DNA from: Maribellus sp. CM-23
GTDB lineage: Bacteria > Bacteroidota > Bacteroidia > Bacteroidales > Prolixibacteraceae
NCBI RefSeq assembly: GCF_021354595.1
Contig: NZ_JADWYJ010000003.1
Span: forward strand, 682,001 to 746,000
Reading direction: 5' to 3'
Length of the DNA stretch: 64,000 nt
Part shown: in pieces, positions 57,444 through 64,000 of the stretch
Numbering within the stretch: the stretch's first letter is position 1
How the letters are laid out: each line of letters opens with the position of its first letter
The notes under the pieces: model-generated
Database searches by the model: none
What the model was told of the DNA's origin: nothing
The model's input: the letters and a program-made list of their open reading frames with translations, nothing else
Translations under genes and position numbers: made by a program

Positions 57444-57898
57444 TATTACATTAAATTTTTGATGAGTTAAAGTGGAATCTATTATGTTCAAATATAGGAC
57501 ATGCAGGTGTTTTTATTGTCATGTGTTTCAATTTTTTTTTGATTTTTTTTTCAATTTTCCATTCAAAGAAAAGCAAGGTTAAGCAGAAGAAACTTCGCAT
57601 CGGATAAGTTTTCTGCCTCCCGATCGCTTGTGTAAAGTGCTTAATTGTCAGGGAGGTTGAGACGGTGACGAGAGCAGAGGAACGGTTCCTTTTTTAATCC
57701 GGATATTCAATAAAACCTATTCTGGCTGACATGGGTTGTTCGGGTAGGCGAGGTGTTTCTGCTTTTAGTGTCTTTTGACTTATTGGCCGTGGTACGATTG
57801 CATCTGTGGTAATTCTGCCTTTTCGAGCACCTGTCATTGCGGCGCAGAATAAAAGTATTACGCTTAGCGCCTGTTTCCTGTCGATAACCAGTGAAGTA

Positions 57899-57971
57899 GG
57901 GAACCGTTCTTTTTTTGAGAGGATGGTTCCTTCAAATCGATTCAGGGCTTTTCCCGAGTCTAAAAGTGTCG
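57899..57971. repeat. Dispersed repeat of the accessory zone, copy 1
   Basis: The stretch GGGAACCGTTCT, T-run, ATGGTTCC, then ATCGATTCAGGGCTTTTCC and AAAAGTGTCG is repeated at 59219-59294; a shorter related piece is at 59050-59102. The GGAACC/GGTTCC arms form a hairpin around the T-run. Confidence 0.75.
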
Positions 57972-58027
57972 AATATCAATAACCGGGTTCAACGCGCGGG
58001 TTTGGTTGGCAAGTGGTTTTACCAAAA

Positions 58028-58066
58028 ATTAACCCGGCTCAATGTAAAGTCTTGAGCCGGGTTAAT
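58028..58066 (-). terminator. Terminator of sortase-tail protein gene 2
   Basis: The 15-base arms (58028-58042 and 58052-58066) have the same sequence as those of the paralog 1 terminator, with the loop changed by one base. A T-run follows on the minus strand. Confidence 0.9.
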
Positions 58067-58131
58067 GTATGATCACAATTTATTCCGATTTGGGAATAGA
58101 GCAGATCTTCACCTTCTATTCTGTTTTGCTA

Positions 58132-58905
58132 TTAGGCAGCAAACTGTCTTCTTCTGAAACGAATCACTACAAGCAATCCAATGGCCAGAAACACAAGCGC
58201 AATGGCCCAGTAAGGAACAGGAACAACAATAGCATTCGGGCTACCGGTACCACCTACCACAAAGGTTGAGCCTATGGCGGCATTCATGGCTGCAATTCCG
58301 GCACTGTTTAGGGGAATGTCGATGTAGGTATTATTGGGCATTGTTTTGTCCAACACGACATCGGCATACATTGTTCCATTTCCCAAGTCGTTGTGAATCG
58401 CTATTCCGGTAGCATCCGAAGGATTGTAATCCTGATTTATGGTTGCATAACTGTTGGTTACATTAAACAATTTATAATCAAAAGTTCCGGAAGCCGGCAC
58501 TGATTCATATCTGTTCACATGCAACACGACGCTGGTTATCGGTGGGGTAATGCCATGACTGCTTAAGTTGCTTAAATCAACGGCAAAAAAGTTATTAAAA
58601 ATAGTGCCATACTCAAAACCACAAACATAATTTTGATTTGTGGCTGAATGTTGCCCTGCATTATTAAACCAGCCACTGTTTAACAGGGGAACCGTAATGC
58701 CGTTAATAATAAATGCATTATTACCATCGTAGTTAGAATAGCCAAAAACAACATCGAGAGTAGGACTAGAAATGGTAGCAGAGCGTAAAACAGGAAGACC
58801 GTTGAACGTTGTGCTACCGGTTTGGGCAAAAGCGCTTACGCCGGCCACGACATTCAAAATAAATACGAAAGCGATGGCCTTCACGGATAGAATTGGTTTT
58901 TTCAT
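58132..58905 (-). CDS. Secreted protein with C-terminal sorting-like tail, paralog 2
   Basis: The 257-residue protein has a signal peptide (MKKPILSVKAIAFVFIL, to about AFAQ). It is paralogous with the gene at 56670-57443 along its whole length (GITVPLLNSGW, VDLSNLSSHGITPPITS and FVVGGTGSPN shared). The tail again reads VPVPYWAI, hydrophobic helix, RFRRRQ. The duplicated block also includes the terminator and about 130 bases of 3' flank. Differences are concentrated in the middle of the protein, as expected for surface-exposed domains after duplication (inference). Confidence 0.75.
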   Translation of the reverse strand: MKKPILSVKAIAFVFILNVVAGVSAFAQTGSTTFNGLPVLRSATISSPTLDVVFGYSNYDGNNAFIINGITVPLLNSGWFNNAGQHSATNQNYVCGFEYGTIFNNFFAVDLSNLSSHGITPPITSVVLHVNRYESVPASGTFDYKLFNVTNSYATINQDYNPSDATGIAIHNDLGNGTMYADVVLDKTMPNNTYIDIPLNSAGIAAMNAAIGSTFVVGGTGSPNAIVVPVPYWAIALVFLAIGLLVVIRFRRRQFAA

Positions 58906-59218
58906 TATTACATTAATTTATTGTATGGTTTAAAGAAGGATTTATTATGTTCAAATATAGTGCTTTGTTGATGTTTTTTTTAATCATATGTTTCTTTTTC
59001 TGATTTATTTTTAATTTTTTCCATTCAAAGAATAACAAGGCTGAGCAGAAGAACGGTTCCTTCAAATCGATTCAGTGCTTTCCCGACGCTGAAAGTGTCG
59101 GGTTAGGTGCGATGAACGTCCCTCGTCTGGCGGGATGGGTGGTTAAAAGCGCATTTCGCGGTTCCGGACGAAAGATTGGTGCATCTGCCAAATGTTGAGA
59201 CAGACTTTCGGAAGGAAG

Positions 59219-59294
59219 TAGGGAACCGTTCTTTTTTTAGAGAATGGTTCCTTAAAATCGATTCAGGGCTTTTCCTGAGGCTAAAAGTGTCGGG
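59219..59294. repeat. Dispersed repeat of the accessory zone, copy 2
   Basis: Matches 57899-57971 with a few substitutions: GGGAACCGTTCT, T-run, AGAGAATGGTTCC, ATCGATTCAGGGCTTTTCC, AAAAGTGTCGGG. Its hairpin arms pair better than those of copy 1. Confidence 0.75.
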
Positions 59295-59310
59295 TTAGAC
59301 TTCATAAAAA

Positions 59311-59343
59311 AGACCTTCAAGGTATTCGAAACCTTGAAGGTCT
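59311..59343 (-). terminator. Terminator of the DUF6261-like gene
   Basis: Perfect 13-base arms AGACCTTCAAGGT (59311-59323) and ACCTTGAAGGTCT (59331-59343) are followed on the minus strand by TTTTTT. Confidence 0.88.
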
Positions 59344-59377
59344 GTGTGCACTCGCAGTCATCGTATAACCCCTCCCG

Positions 59378-60097
59378 CTATTCCATTACCGGTTCTTCGT
59401 CTTTTTTGCGGCGTTTTTTTACCACTTCGTTGTTGGCGCTGATTAGTTCGGCCACCAGCCGGGCAAAGGCGCCATAGGTAGGCTCGTCGAGCTGGGTCAT
59501 TACATTCAGGTAAGGCACCAGCTGGTTGTTGATTCGGTTCACCACCTCTTGTTTAATTTTCGAGGCATTTTCAAGGGTGCCTTCTTCGGCCTGCGCCGAC
59601 TCAAAAGCCAAACGACTGGCCTCGAAGGTATCGTGCGCCTGTTGCAAAGCCGCAATGTATTCGGCACACTGAGGCACCAGCGCAATGTCGGCCAGTGCTT
59701 TGGGCTTGTTTAAATCGGCCAGCAGCGAGTTAAGCAGCGAACTCTCACGCGTAAAGCTTTCTTCTTTTATTTCGAGGCCGTAGTGGTTAAAAATATCGAG
59801 CAGGTTGAGCGCCGCCTGGCGGATCAGTGCATCGGGGTGATGCGAAAAACTCACCAGCAGAAAATAAAAGCCGCTTATTTTTTCGTCGCGGATTTCGTCG
59901 TTGGTTTTTTGTTCGCTTTTCTCTTTCATCCGCTTAATGGCCGAGGCAAACATTAGCGAATCGTCCTTTAGCGGGTTCATTATTTTCTCCAGGTTGGCAT
60001 CGGTGTTGAGCGTGGTGCCATCGTAGCCCCGGATAAGTTGCGCCGCGGTGCCGTCAACTTCGGTGTTGCGGCTTGTAAGCATTAATAAAGGAATCAT
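59378..60097 (-). CDS. Uncharacterised alpha-helical protein, DUF6261-like
   Basis: The 239-residue protein has no signal peptide or membrane helix. It is strongly helical with a Lys/Glu-rich tail (KKRRKKDEEPVME). The pattern ALAD..LVP......ALQQAHDTFEASRLAFESAQ fits DUF6261, a family seen mostly in Bacteroidota, but the match is from memory and uncertain. The gene is GC-richer than the cassette-like gene next to it. No operon partner is present. It may be the element with which the repeat array at 60280 is associated (inference). Confidence 0.6.
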   Translation of the reverse strand: MIPLLMLTSRNTEVDGTAAQLIRGYDGTTLNTDANLEKIMNPLKDDSLMFASAIKRMKEKSEQKTNDEIRDEKISGFYFLLVSFSHHPDALIRQAALNLLDIFNHYGLEIKEESFTRESSLLNSLLADLNKPKALADIALVPQCAEYIAALQQAHDTFEASRLAFESAQAEEGTLENASKIKQEVVNRINNQLVPYLNVMTQLDEPTYGAFARLVAELISANNEVVKKRRKKDEEPVME

Positions 60098-60279
60098 AGT
60101 AATAAATTTTAGTTTGACATTGGTTAACCAGTTGCTCCTGTTTGAATGAATTACATGTGGGCAGATGCTTGTGGTTTAATTTCCAACAATTTACGATAAT
60201 TAGCAGGAAAAGTCCAAATAAAAGAAGAACTAAGATTCATAATACCAGCAACTTGCCTTTTTTATTGCGTTAGCCCGCC

Positions 60280-60443
60280 AAAGGATGAAAGACTGATTTT
60301 TCACCTCGTGTCCATCAGACAAAGGATGAAAAACTGTTCGGTCAGCCCGTGTCTGTCAGACAAAGCATGAAAAAGTGATCTGTCACCTCTCGTCAGCCAG
60401 ACAAGTCGTGAAAAATTGATTTTTCACCTCGTGTCTATCAGAC
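60280..60443. repeat. 41-bp tandem repeat array, four copies
   Basis: Four copies start at 60280, 60321, 60362 and 60403, each built as AAAGGATGAAAAA, variable centre, TCACCTCGTG, T-x-TCAGAC. The period is exactly 41, not a multiple of three, so it is not coding. Copies differ mostly in the centre and at the G/C positions. The array ends at the direct repeat of the next feature. Confidence 0.85.
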
Positions 60444-60446
60444 GCG

Positions 60447-60479
60447 GCTCCCGCGCGAGTCCCCCCGCGTGGTTGTTTG
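60447..60479. repeat. 33-bp direct repeat, left copy
   Basis: Starts GCTCCCGCGCGAGTCCCC and ends GGTTGTTTG; it is identical at 32 of 33 bases to 61698-61730. The two copies lie on both sides of the cassette-like membrane-protein gene. CGCGAG / CTCGCG in the right copy forms a short hairpin. Confidence 0.85.
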
Positions 60480-60532
60480 TTTGGGGAGCTATTCCAGCGT
60501 GTATTTTTCCCCCAAAGCGCAATCGAAACAAT

Positions 60533-60604
60533 TCTTTTGTTAAATTAGTGCCTGAACTTTAAGGTGACACCCGAGACGAACAGCAGCGAGAGATTTGCCA
60601 CCCT
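60533..60604. repeat. Repeated leader-like element, copy 2
   Basis: Matches 55941-56010 (TTTTGTTAA, TTAGTG, GACACCCGAG, CAGCgaGAgATTTgCCACC). The next AT-rich gene, the membrane protein of the cassette-like region, starts 148 bases downstream. Confidence 0.5.
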
Positions 60605-60733
60605 TACTTTGAATTCATAGACTGATAACGTTTATAACGCTTACAATTATTTAAAAACGGATACTTAGCTGAATACCTGCGCACAAAGCAAGTAAAGCTA
60701 ATAGCGAAATAAATGTAATACACATATATATAC

Positions 60734-61675
60734 GTTAGGCACAATATTAAAATGAAAATGGGGACCTGGAAAAATATAGCGATACTAACACCAATAATAA
60801 TAACAGCAGGATTATTAAAATACATAATCTACTATGCTTTTTTTCATGTGCCAATAGTTCAATTTATTGAATTGAATGAGATTATTGTTCTATTCTCTGA
60901 AGATATTATTCATATTCTTGGACTCTTCATTTTACTTGGATTTATCAGCTTTTTAGGGTCAACGACCAAAACAAAAATGAAAACACTTCGATTCCAGATA
61001 AAATATTATAAGGAACCTGAGATTGAAATACGAATATGGAAATACCTACGACTGAATTATGTAAATATCATAATTCTTTTAGGGTTGGCTATTTTTATTT
61101 GGACGAACATTTCTCATAAACAAGAATTAAAAATTACCACTCAAATACTAATTGCAATTGACACAATATTTTTTGTTATAAGATTCATTGTACTTGAGTT
61201 AAAAAGAGAATTATTTCTTAAAAATAAGTTGGAAAAGAAAAATCAAAAAATTGAAACATTTTTTGGAATATTTATTCTTGCATTAAATCTTATTTTAATC
61301 TTTAGTGTGAATGAATTTGACAATGTTAAATATGACGGCAAATACTCACATGTTGTTATAACATTAAACGATGAGACCTTAAAATCCGATAGCACATCAT
61401 TCTATATAGGCAAAACCAAAAATTTTGTTTTCTATTATAATACAGACAGTAATACCACAAGAGTTATTCCTTGTAGCAGAGTGTTAGAGATGGAGTTTGG
61501 AAGGAAGATATTACCTGAGACTCAAATAATAAAAGAACATGACAATAAAGATAGTACTGAAATAAATAATGAAAATAAAATCGACATAAACGATACTGTT
61601 AACAATAAAAATACTGTGCCTAACAATTAAGCGTTCTGCCAGTGCGCAGCACAGTGGCAGAACGCGGTGTTGACG
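60734..61675 (+). mobile_element. Putative degenerate integron-type gene cassette (single gene)
   Basis: A GTTAGGC half-site (60734-60740) precedes the gene, and its reverse complement GCCTAAC (61618-61624) ends it. After it comes AATTAA, then a perfect stem GCGTTCTGCCA / TGGCAGAACGC (61631-61641 and 61655-61665) and a degenerate right half-site GTTGACG (61669-61675). This is the layout of an attC site (R''-L''-L'-R'), 58 bases long. The right core departs from the GTTRRRY consensus at one position. No integrase gene is in the window. The gene inside is AT-rich compared with its neighbours. Confidence 0.45.
60752..61630 (+). CDS. Uncharacterised AT-rich membrane protein
   Basis: The 292-residue protein has about four hydrophobic helices (about 8-30, 45-70, 105-125 and 165-190), with a central basic loop after the second (KTKMKTLRFQIKYYKEPE). 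A soluble C-terminal half follows, ending in an Asn/Asp/Lys-rich low-complexity tail. No family was recognised. Base composition is visibly lower in GC than the flanking genes, with many Ile, Asn and Lys codons, which suggests transfer. It lies between the cassette-like half-sites, and its last codons (GTGCCTAACAATTAA) overlap the attC-like core. Confidence 0.7.
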   Translation: MKMGTWKNIAILTPIIITAGLLKYIIYYAFFHVPIVQFIELNEIIVLFSEDIIHILGLFILLGFISFLGSTTKTKMKTLRFQIKYYKEPEIEIRIWKYLRLNYVNIIILLGLAIFIWTNISHKQELKITTQILIAIDTIFFVIRFIVLELKRELFLKNKLEKKNQKIETFFGIFILALNLILIFSVNEFDNVKYDGKYSHVVITLNDETLKSDSTSFYIGKTKNFVFYYNTDSNTTRVIPCSRVLEMEFGRKILPETQIIKEHDNKDSTEINNENKIDINDTVNNKNTVPNN

Positions 61676-61697
61676 TAAACCGCGATTGACAACCCCC

Positions 61698-61730
61698 GCT
61701 CCCGCGCGAGTCCCCTCGCGTGGTTGTTTG
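61698..61730. repeat. 33-bp direct repeat, right copy
   Basis: The right partner of 60447-60479, with a single C-to-T change inside. It lies 22 bases after the attC-like element and 42 bases before the next gene. Confidence 0.85.
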
Positions 61731-61771
61731 GAAAACAACATCGAACATTGCGGCCAACAAGCCAATAAACT

Positions 61772-62236
61772 ATGATTAAACTTAATACCGAAAACTATCA
61801 GCTGGATTTGCACGCTGCTCAACAGATAAAAGACAAGGTTGCGGAGGAAACGTGCAAAACCAATGTAAACCCTCAGTTGATTTTTAAACAGAGTTACACC
61901 GGCTACACCGTAAAAACCTTTGTCGGAAACTGGACCCAAAATGGATTCTGGCTGTCGAAATACCGGAAACAGCTGTTTCAGCTACGCCCGGATATAATCG
62001 CAAAGTTCCGATTCGAACAGGAAGCGGATAAAATCCACCTTTCAGTCAGGTATTCCATCGGATTTTCGAGTGTGTTTACAGGGCTGGTAATAATCCTTTT
62101 ATTTTCGACTGCATTTCTCCCGTTGGGAGCCACCGCATACCTGGTCGGACTTGTTGTCATGACCGCATTGTATGTGCTGCTTGCCTTTGTTGAACAGGGC
62201 AGGCTGGAACAGGCAGTAAAAGATAAAATCCTATAG
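61772..62236 (+). CDS. Small membrane protein of unknown function
   Basis: The 154-residue protein has an N-terminal soluble part (about 95 residues) with no signal peptide and two membrane helices near 100-120 and 123-143 in a hairpin. It ends with a basic-acidic tail (EQGRLEQAVKDKIL). The composition resembles the resident genes and not the AT-rich cassette gene. No family was recognised. Its 3' end overlaps the convergent M20 gene by 6 bases. Confidence 0.6.
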   Translation: MIKLNTENYQLDLHAAQQIKDKVAEETCKTNVNPQLIFKQSYTGYTVKTFVGNWTQNGFWLSKYRKQLFQLRPDIIAKFRFEQEADKIHLSVRYSIGFSSVFTGLVIILLFSTAFLPLGATAYLVGLVVMTALYVLLAFVEQGRLEQAVKDKIL

Positions 62237-63277
62237 TTTCAACTCTTCCAGCATATCAATATATTGCTGGATTCCTTTTAAAATTTCGCTTTTGTAAATG
62301 TACTCATCGGCGGTGTGTGAGCGCGCCGAGTCGCCGGGGCCCATTTTCACCGAAGGCGTCGACATAATCGCCTGGTCCGATGTAGTGGGGGAGCCGTAAA
62401 TGCGAATTCCCCTGCGTTTGGCAATCTGTGCAAAAGGATGTTCCTCGCTGATTCCCGAAGAGTTCAGCCGCACCGAGCGCGGTTTTACTTCCGACTCAAT
62501 CAGCTGGTTAATGATACGGGCCGCTTCCTTGTTCGAATAAAACTCGTTGGTACGCACATCGGCCACAAAATGGCAGATATCGGGCACCACGTTGTGCTGC
62601 GTACCGGCTTCGATCTGTGTTACCGACATTTTTACTTTTCCCAGTACCTTGGAAACTTTCTCGAACTCGTAGCTCTGAAGTATCTGGATGTCCTTGATGG
62701 CTTTGTAAAGCGCGTTTTCGCCTTCTTCGCGCGCTGCATGCCCCGATTTTCCGCGGGCGTAACAGTCGAGCACCAGCAGGCCTTTTTCGGCAATGGCCAG
62801 TTCCATGCGTGTGGGTTCGCCCACAATGGCAAACTGGATCGGCACAATTTCGGGTAGAACAATTTCCAGTCCGCGGCGCCCCGAAATCTCTTCTTCGGCC
62901 GTGGCGGCATAGATCAGGTTGAATGGCAGATCTTCGCGTTCGTAAAAATGTACAAACACCGCCAGCAGCGCCACCAGTGGTCCGCCGGCATCGTTACTTC
63001 CCAGTCCGTATAGAATGTCACCTTCCTCAATCGGTGCAAAAGGGTCCAATGTATAACCTTTGGCAGGGCGTACCGTGTCGATGTGGGAGTTGAGTAAAAC
63101 GGTTGGTTTGTGTTTGTCGAAATGTTTGCAAAGCGCCCAGGTATTGTTTTCCTTGGTGTGATACAGAACGCCTTCCTTTTCCAGAAATGCGCGCATTATA
63201 TCAGCCGCTTTTGCTTCCTCTTTGCTGAACGAAGGTGTCGCGATCAGCGTCTTTAATAAATCAATGTAACGATTCAT
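62231..63277 (-). CDS. argE: M20-family deacylase, ArgE-like (N-acetyl/succinyl-ornithine or citrulline deacylase)
   Basis: The start at 63277 (MNRYIDLLKTLIATPSFSKE) gives 348 residues. The two-zinc motifs are His65 and Asp67 (NSHIDTV), Asp96 (GSNDAGG), Glu128/Glu129 (TAEEEISG) and, in the C-terminal part, TSDQAIM. The length and pattern match the Bacteroidota ArgE-type enzyme, which in some members acts on N-succinylated citrulline or ornithine. Other arg genes are not adjacent, so a related dipeptidase is possible. The longer frame to 63376 adds 33 unrelated residues. Confidence 0.85.
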   Translation of the reverse strand: MNRYIDLLKTLIATPSFSKEEAKAADIMRAFLEKEGVLYHTKENNTWALCKHFDKHKPTVLLNSHIDTVRPAKGYTLDPFAPIEEGDILYGLGSNDAGGPLVALLAVFVHFYEREDLPFNLIYAATAEEEISGRRGLEIVLPEIVPIQFAIVGEPTRMELAIAEKGLLVLDCYARGKSGHAAREEGENALYKAIKDIQILQSYEFEKVSKVLGKVKMSVTQIEAGTQHNVVPDICHFVADVRTNEFYSNKEAARIINQLIESEVKPRSVRLNSSGISEEHPFAQIAKRRGIRIYGSPTTSDQAIMSTPSVKMGPGDSARSHTADEYIYKSEILKGIQQYIDMLEELKL

Positions 63278-63594
63278 ACAAATTATCCATTCAGGGTGCA
63301 AATGTGATAAAAAAAACCATATCTGCGCCCATTCTCTTTTTTTTTCATTTTTCTGACATCGCTTTCCCCCGAACAAACAAGGCCCGCAGGCTGTGTTTTG
63401 TCTGTCGGAGTATGCTTTGTGGCTTCAAAAACGAACATAAAGCTTTTCATTACATATTTCAAACAAACGGGTGAAAAAAGTTACTCAGAAACGGGAGCCA
63501 AGGGGTGAACACTTGCTTCTGTCCTGGAAATTTTGCCGGTTTTTATTCAAAATTTAGTTCTTTTACAGGCGAAAAATTAAGCATATGCACGAAT
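63278..63594. other. Divergent gap between the M20 and M48 genes
   Basis: The 317 bases carry upstream sequence of both genes. I see no repeat, RNA or promoter I can support beyond AT-rich patches. Confidence 0.45.
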
Positions 63595-64000
63595 TTCTGT
63601 TTTGGCTCATTATTGCGATCCTGGCGGTCGATTTTCTTTTTGAAAAATACCTCGATTACCTGAATACCACCAAATGGAGCGATACCCTGCCCGAAGAAGT
63701 GAAGGGAATTTACGACGAGGAAAAGTACCGCAAACAGCAGGCTTACCAGCGCGAAAACCATCGCTTTGGGATGCTGACAGGGAGTTTCAGCATGGTACTG
63801 ACACTGGGAATGTTTTTGTTTTTTGGTTTTGCACTGGTCGACAGCTGGGCGTGGAGCCTTACATCGAGCGCCATTTTAGCAGCCCTGGTCTTTTTCGGGA
63901 TTCTGATGTTTGCTTCCGACCTTATTCATTTGCCCTTTTCGGTGTATGCGGTTTTTAAGATCGAAGAGAAATACGGGTTCAATAAAACCACTCCTAAAAT
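63595..64000 (+). CDS. M48-family Ste24-type endopeptidase (5' part, cut by window end)
   Basis: The frame from ATG 63595 (MHEFLFWLI) runs open to the window end, giving 135 residues of an incomplete protein. It is the N-terminal membrane domain of a CAAX prenyl protease 1-like peptidase, with hydrophobic helices near 1-18, 62-82 and 88-112, and the marker EEKYGFNKTT at its end. The catalytic HExxH domain would lie beyond the window. In bacteria such enzymes take part in membrane protein quality control. Confidence 0.8.

Larger units (their letters stand above)
57444..58131. other. Gap between the tandem paralogs, with repeats and no gene
   Basis: The 688 bases contain the upstream region of paralog 1, a short GGAACGGTTCC / TTTTTT hairpin (57679-57695), the copy-1 stretch of a dispersed repeat (57899-57971), and a second copy of the terminator region of paralog 1 (about 57995-58130). 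A minus-strand frame at 57694-57837 has no coding support. Confidence 0.55.
58906..59377. other. Gap between paralog 2 and the DUF6261-like gene
   Basis: It contains the repeat pieces at 59050-59102 and 59219-59294 and the terminator at 59311-59343. No gene is seen. Confidence 0.5.
60098..60751. other. Repeat-rich non-coding gap
   Basis: The 654 bases contain, in order: AT-rich upstream sequence of the DUF6261-like gene, the 41-bp tandem array (60280-60443), the 33-bp direct-repeat copy (60447-60479), the repeated leader element (60533-60604) and the GTTAGGC half-site (60734-60740). I see no gene. Confidence 0.65.

Noticed and set aside
57694..57837. Minus-strand frame of 47 residues (MTGARKGRI...) in the gap between the tandem paralogs
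   Set aside because: The frame extends upstream without a better start, has no homolog I know, no operon partner and sits between repeats; probably chance.
61631..61665. Rho-independent terminator of the cassette-like gene
   Set aside because: The 11-bp stem is not followed by a T-run; its position and flanking cores fit an attC-like fold better.

Overview
This 64-kb window reads as a chromosome segment of a Bacteroidota organism, most likely an anaerobic or microaerobic marine or sediment member of the Bacteroidia (Marinilabiliales/Prolixibacteraceae-like; the order is inference). The grounds are: a short primary sigma factor of 286 residues; promoters of the TTTG-N20-TAnnTTTG type in front of rpoD and sod; weak or absent Shine-Dalgarno sequences; a secreted protein with a type IX secretion (T9SS) C-terminal sorting domain; 'GEVED' and PKD-like surface modules; TPR/outer-membrane barrel pairs; and sugar-processing Gfo/Idh/MocA and DUF6807 proteins. 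Flavodiiron protein and Mn-type superoxide dismutase together suggest life at low but fluctuating oxygen. No rRNA, tRNA, CRISPR array, prophage or insertion sequence was recognised.

Layout. 1-5.3 kb: late cobalamin biosynthesis (cobT, then a repeat-bearing gap, then tightly overlapping cobS-cobC-cobQ-cbiB). 5.4-12.0 kb: housekeeping genes (cation/proton antiporter, rpoD, HtrA-type protease, LOG-family enzyme, gyrB). 12.3-17.2 kb: an outer-membrane barrel plus a 1023-residue periplasmic TPR protein. 17.4-20.4 kb: ftsE, a glycosyltransferase and murB. 20.4-27.3 kb: a four-gene signalling operon (giant hybrid kinase, second hybrid kinase, CheR, CheB) with no chemotaxis genes nearby. 27.4-40 kb: mltG, flavodiiron protein, GH16 glucanase lipoprotein, SGNH hydrolase, MATE exporter, superoxide dismutase, an unknown protein, M28 peptidase, BamA-like barrel and a beta-lactamase-fold hydrolase. 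40.2-47.8 kb: a giant T9SS-exported protein and two M14 carboxypeptidase paralogs, one of which has lost its zinc ligands. 48.1-55.7 kb: a carbohydrate cluster (GH78 rhamnosidase, two Tat-exported Gfo/Idh/MocA oxidoreductases, a degenerate ApbE-like protein, DUF6807). 55.7-61.8 kb: a gene-poor, repeat-rich accessory zone with a small lipoprotein, two tandemly duplicated secreted proteins with sortase-like C-terminal tails, a DUF6261-like protein, a 41-bp tandem repeat array, and an AT-rich membrane-protein gene bounded by integron-like recombination half-sites and a 33-bp direct repeat. 61.8-64 kb: a small membrane protein, an ArgE-like M20 deacylase and the 5' part of a Ste24/M48 protease.

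The most unusual part is 55.7-61.8 kb. It has low coding density, several repeat families, duplicated secreted proteins with a shared C-terminal anchor, and a lone cassette-like gene (60734-61675) that resembles a degenerate single-gene integron cassette with no integrase in view. The second most unusual is the carbohydrate cluster, where an ApbE-like protein without its usual metal- and flavin-binding motifs is translationally coupled to DUF6807 between two sugar oxidoreductases.
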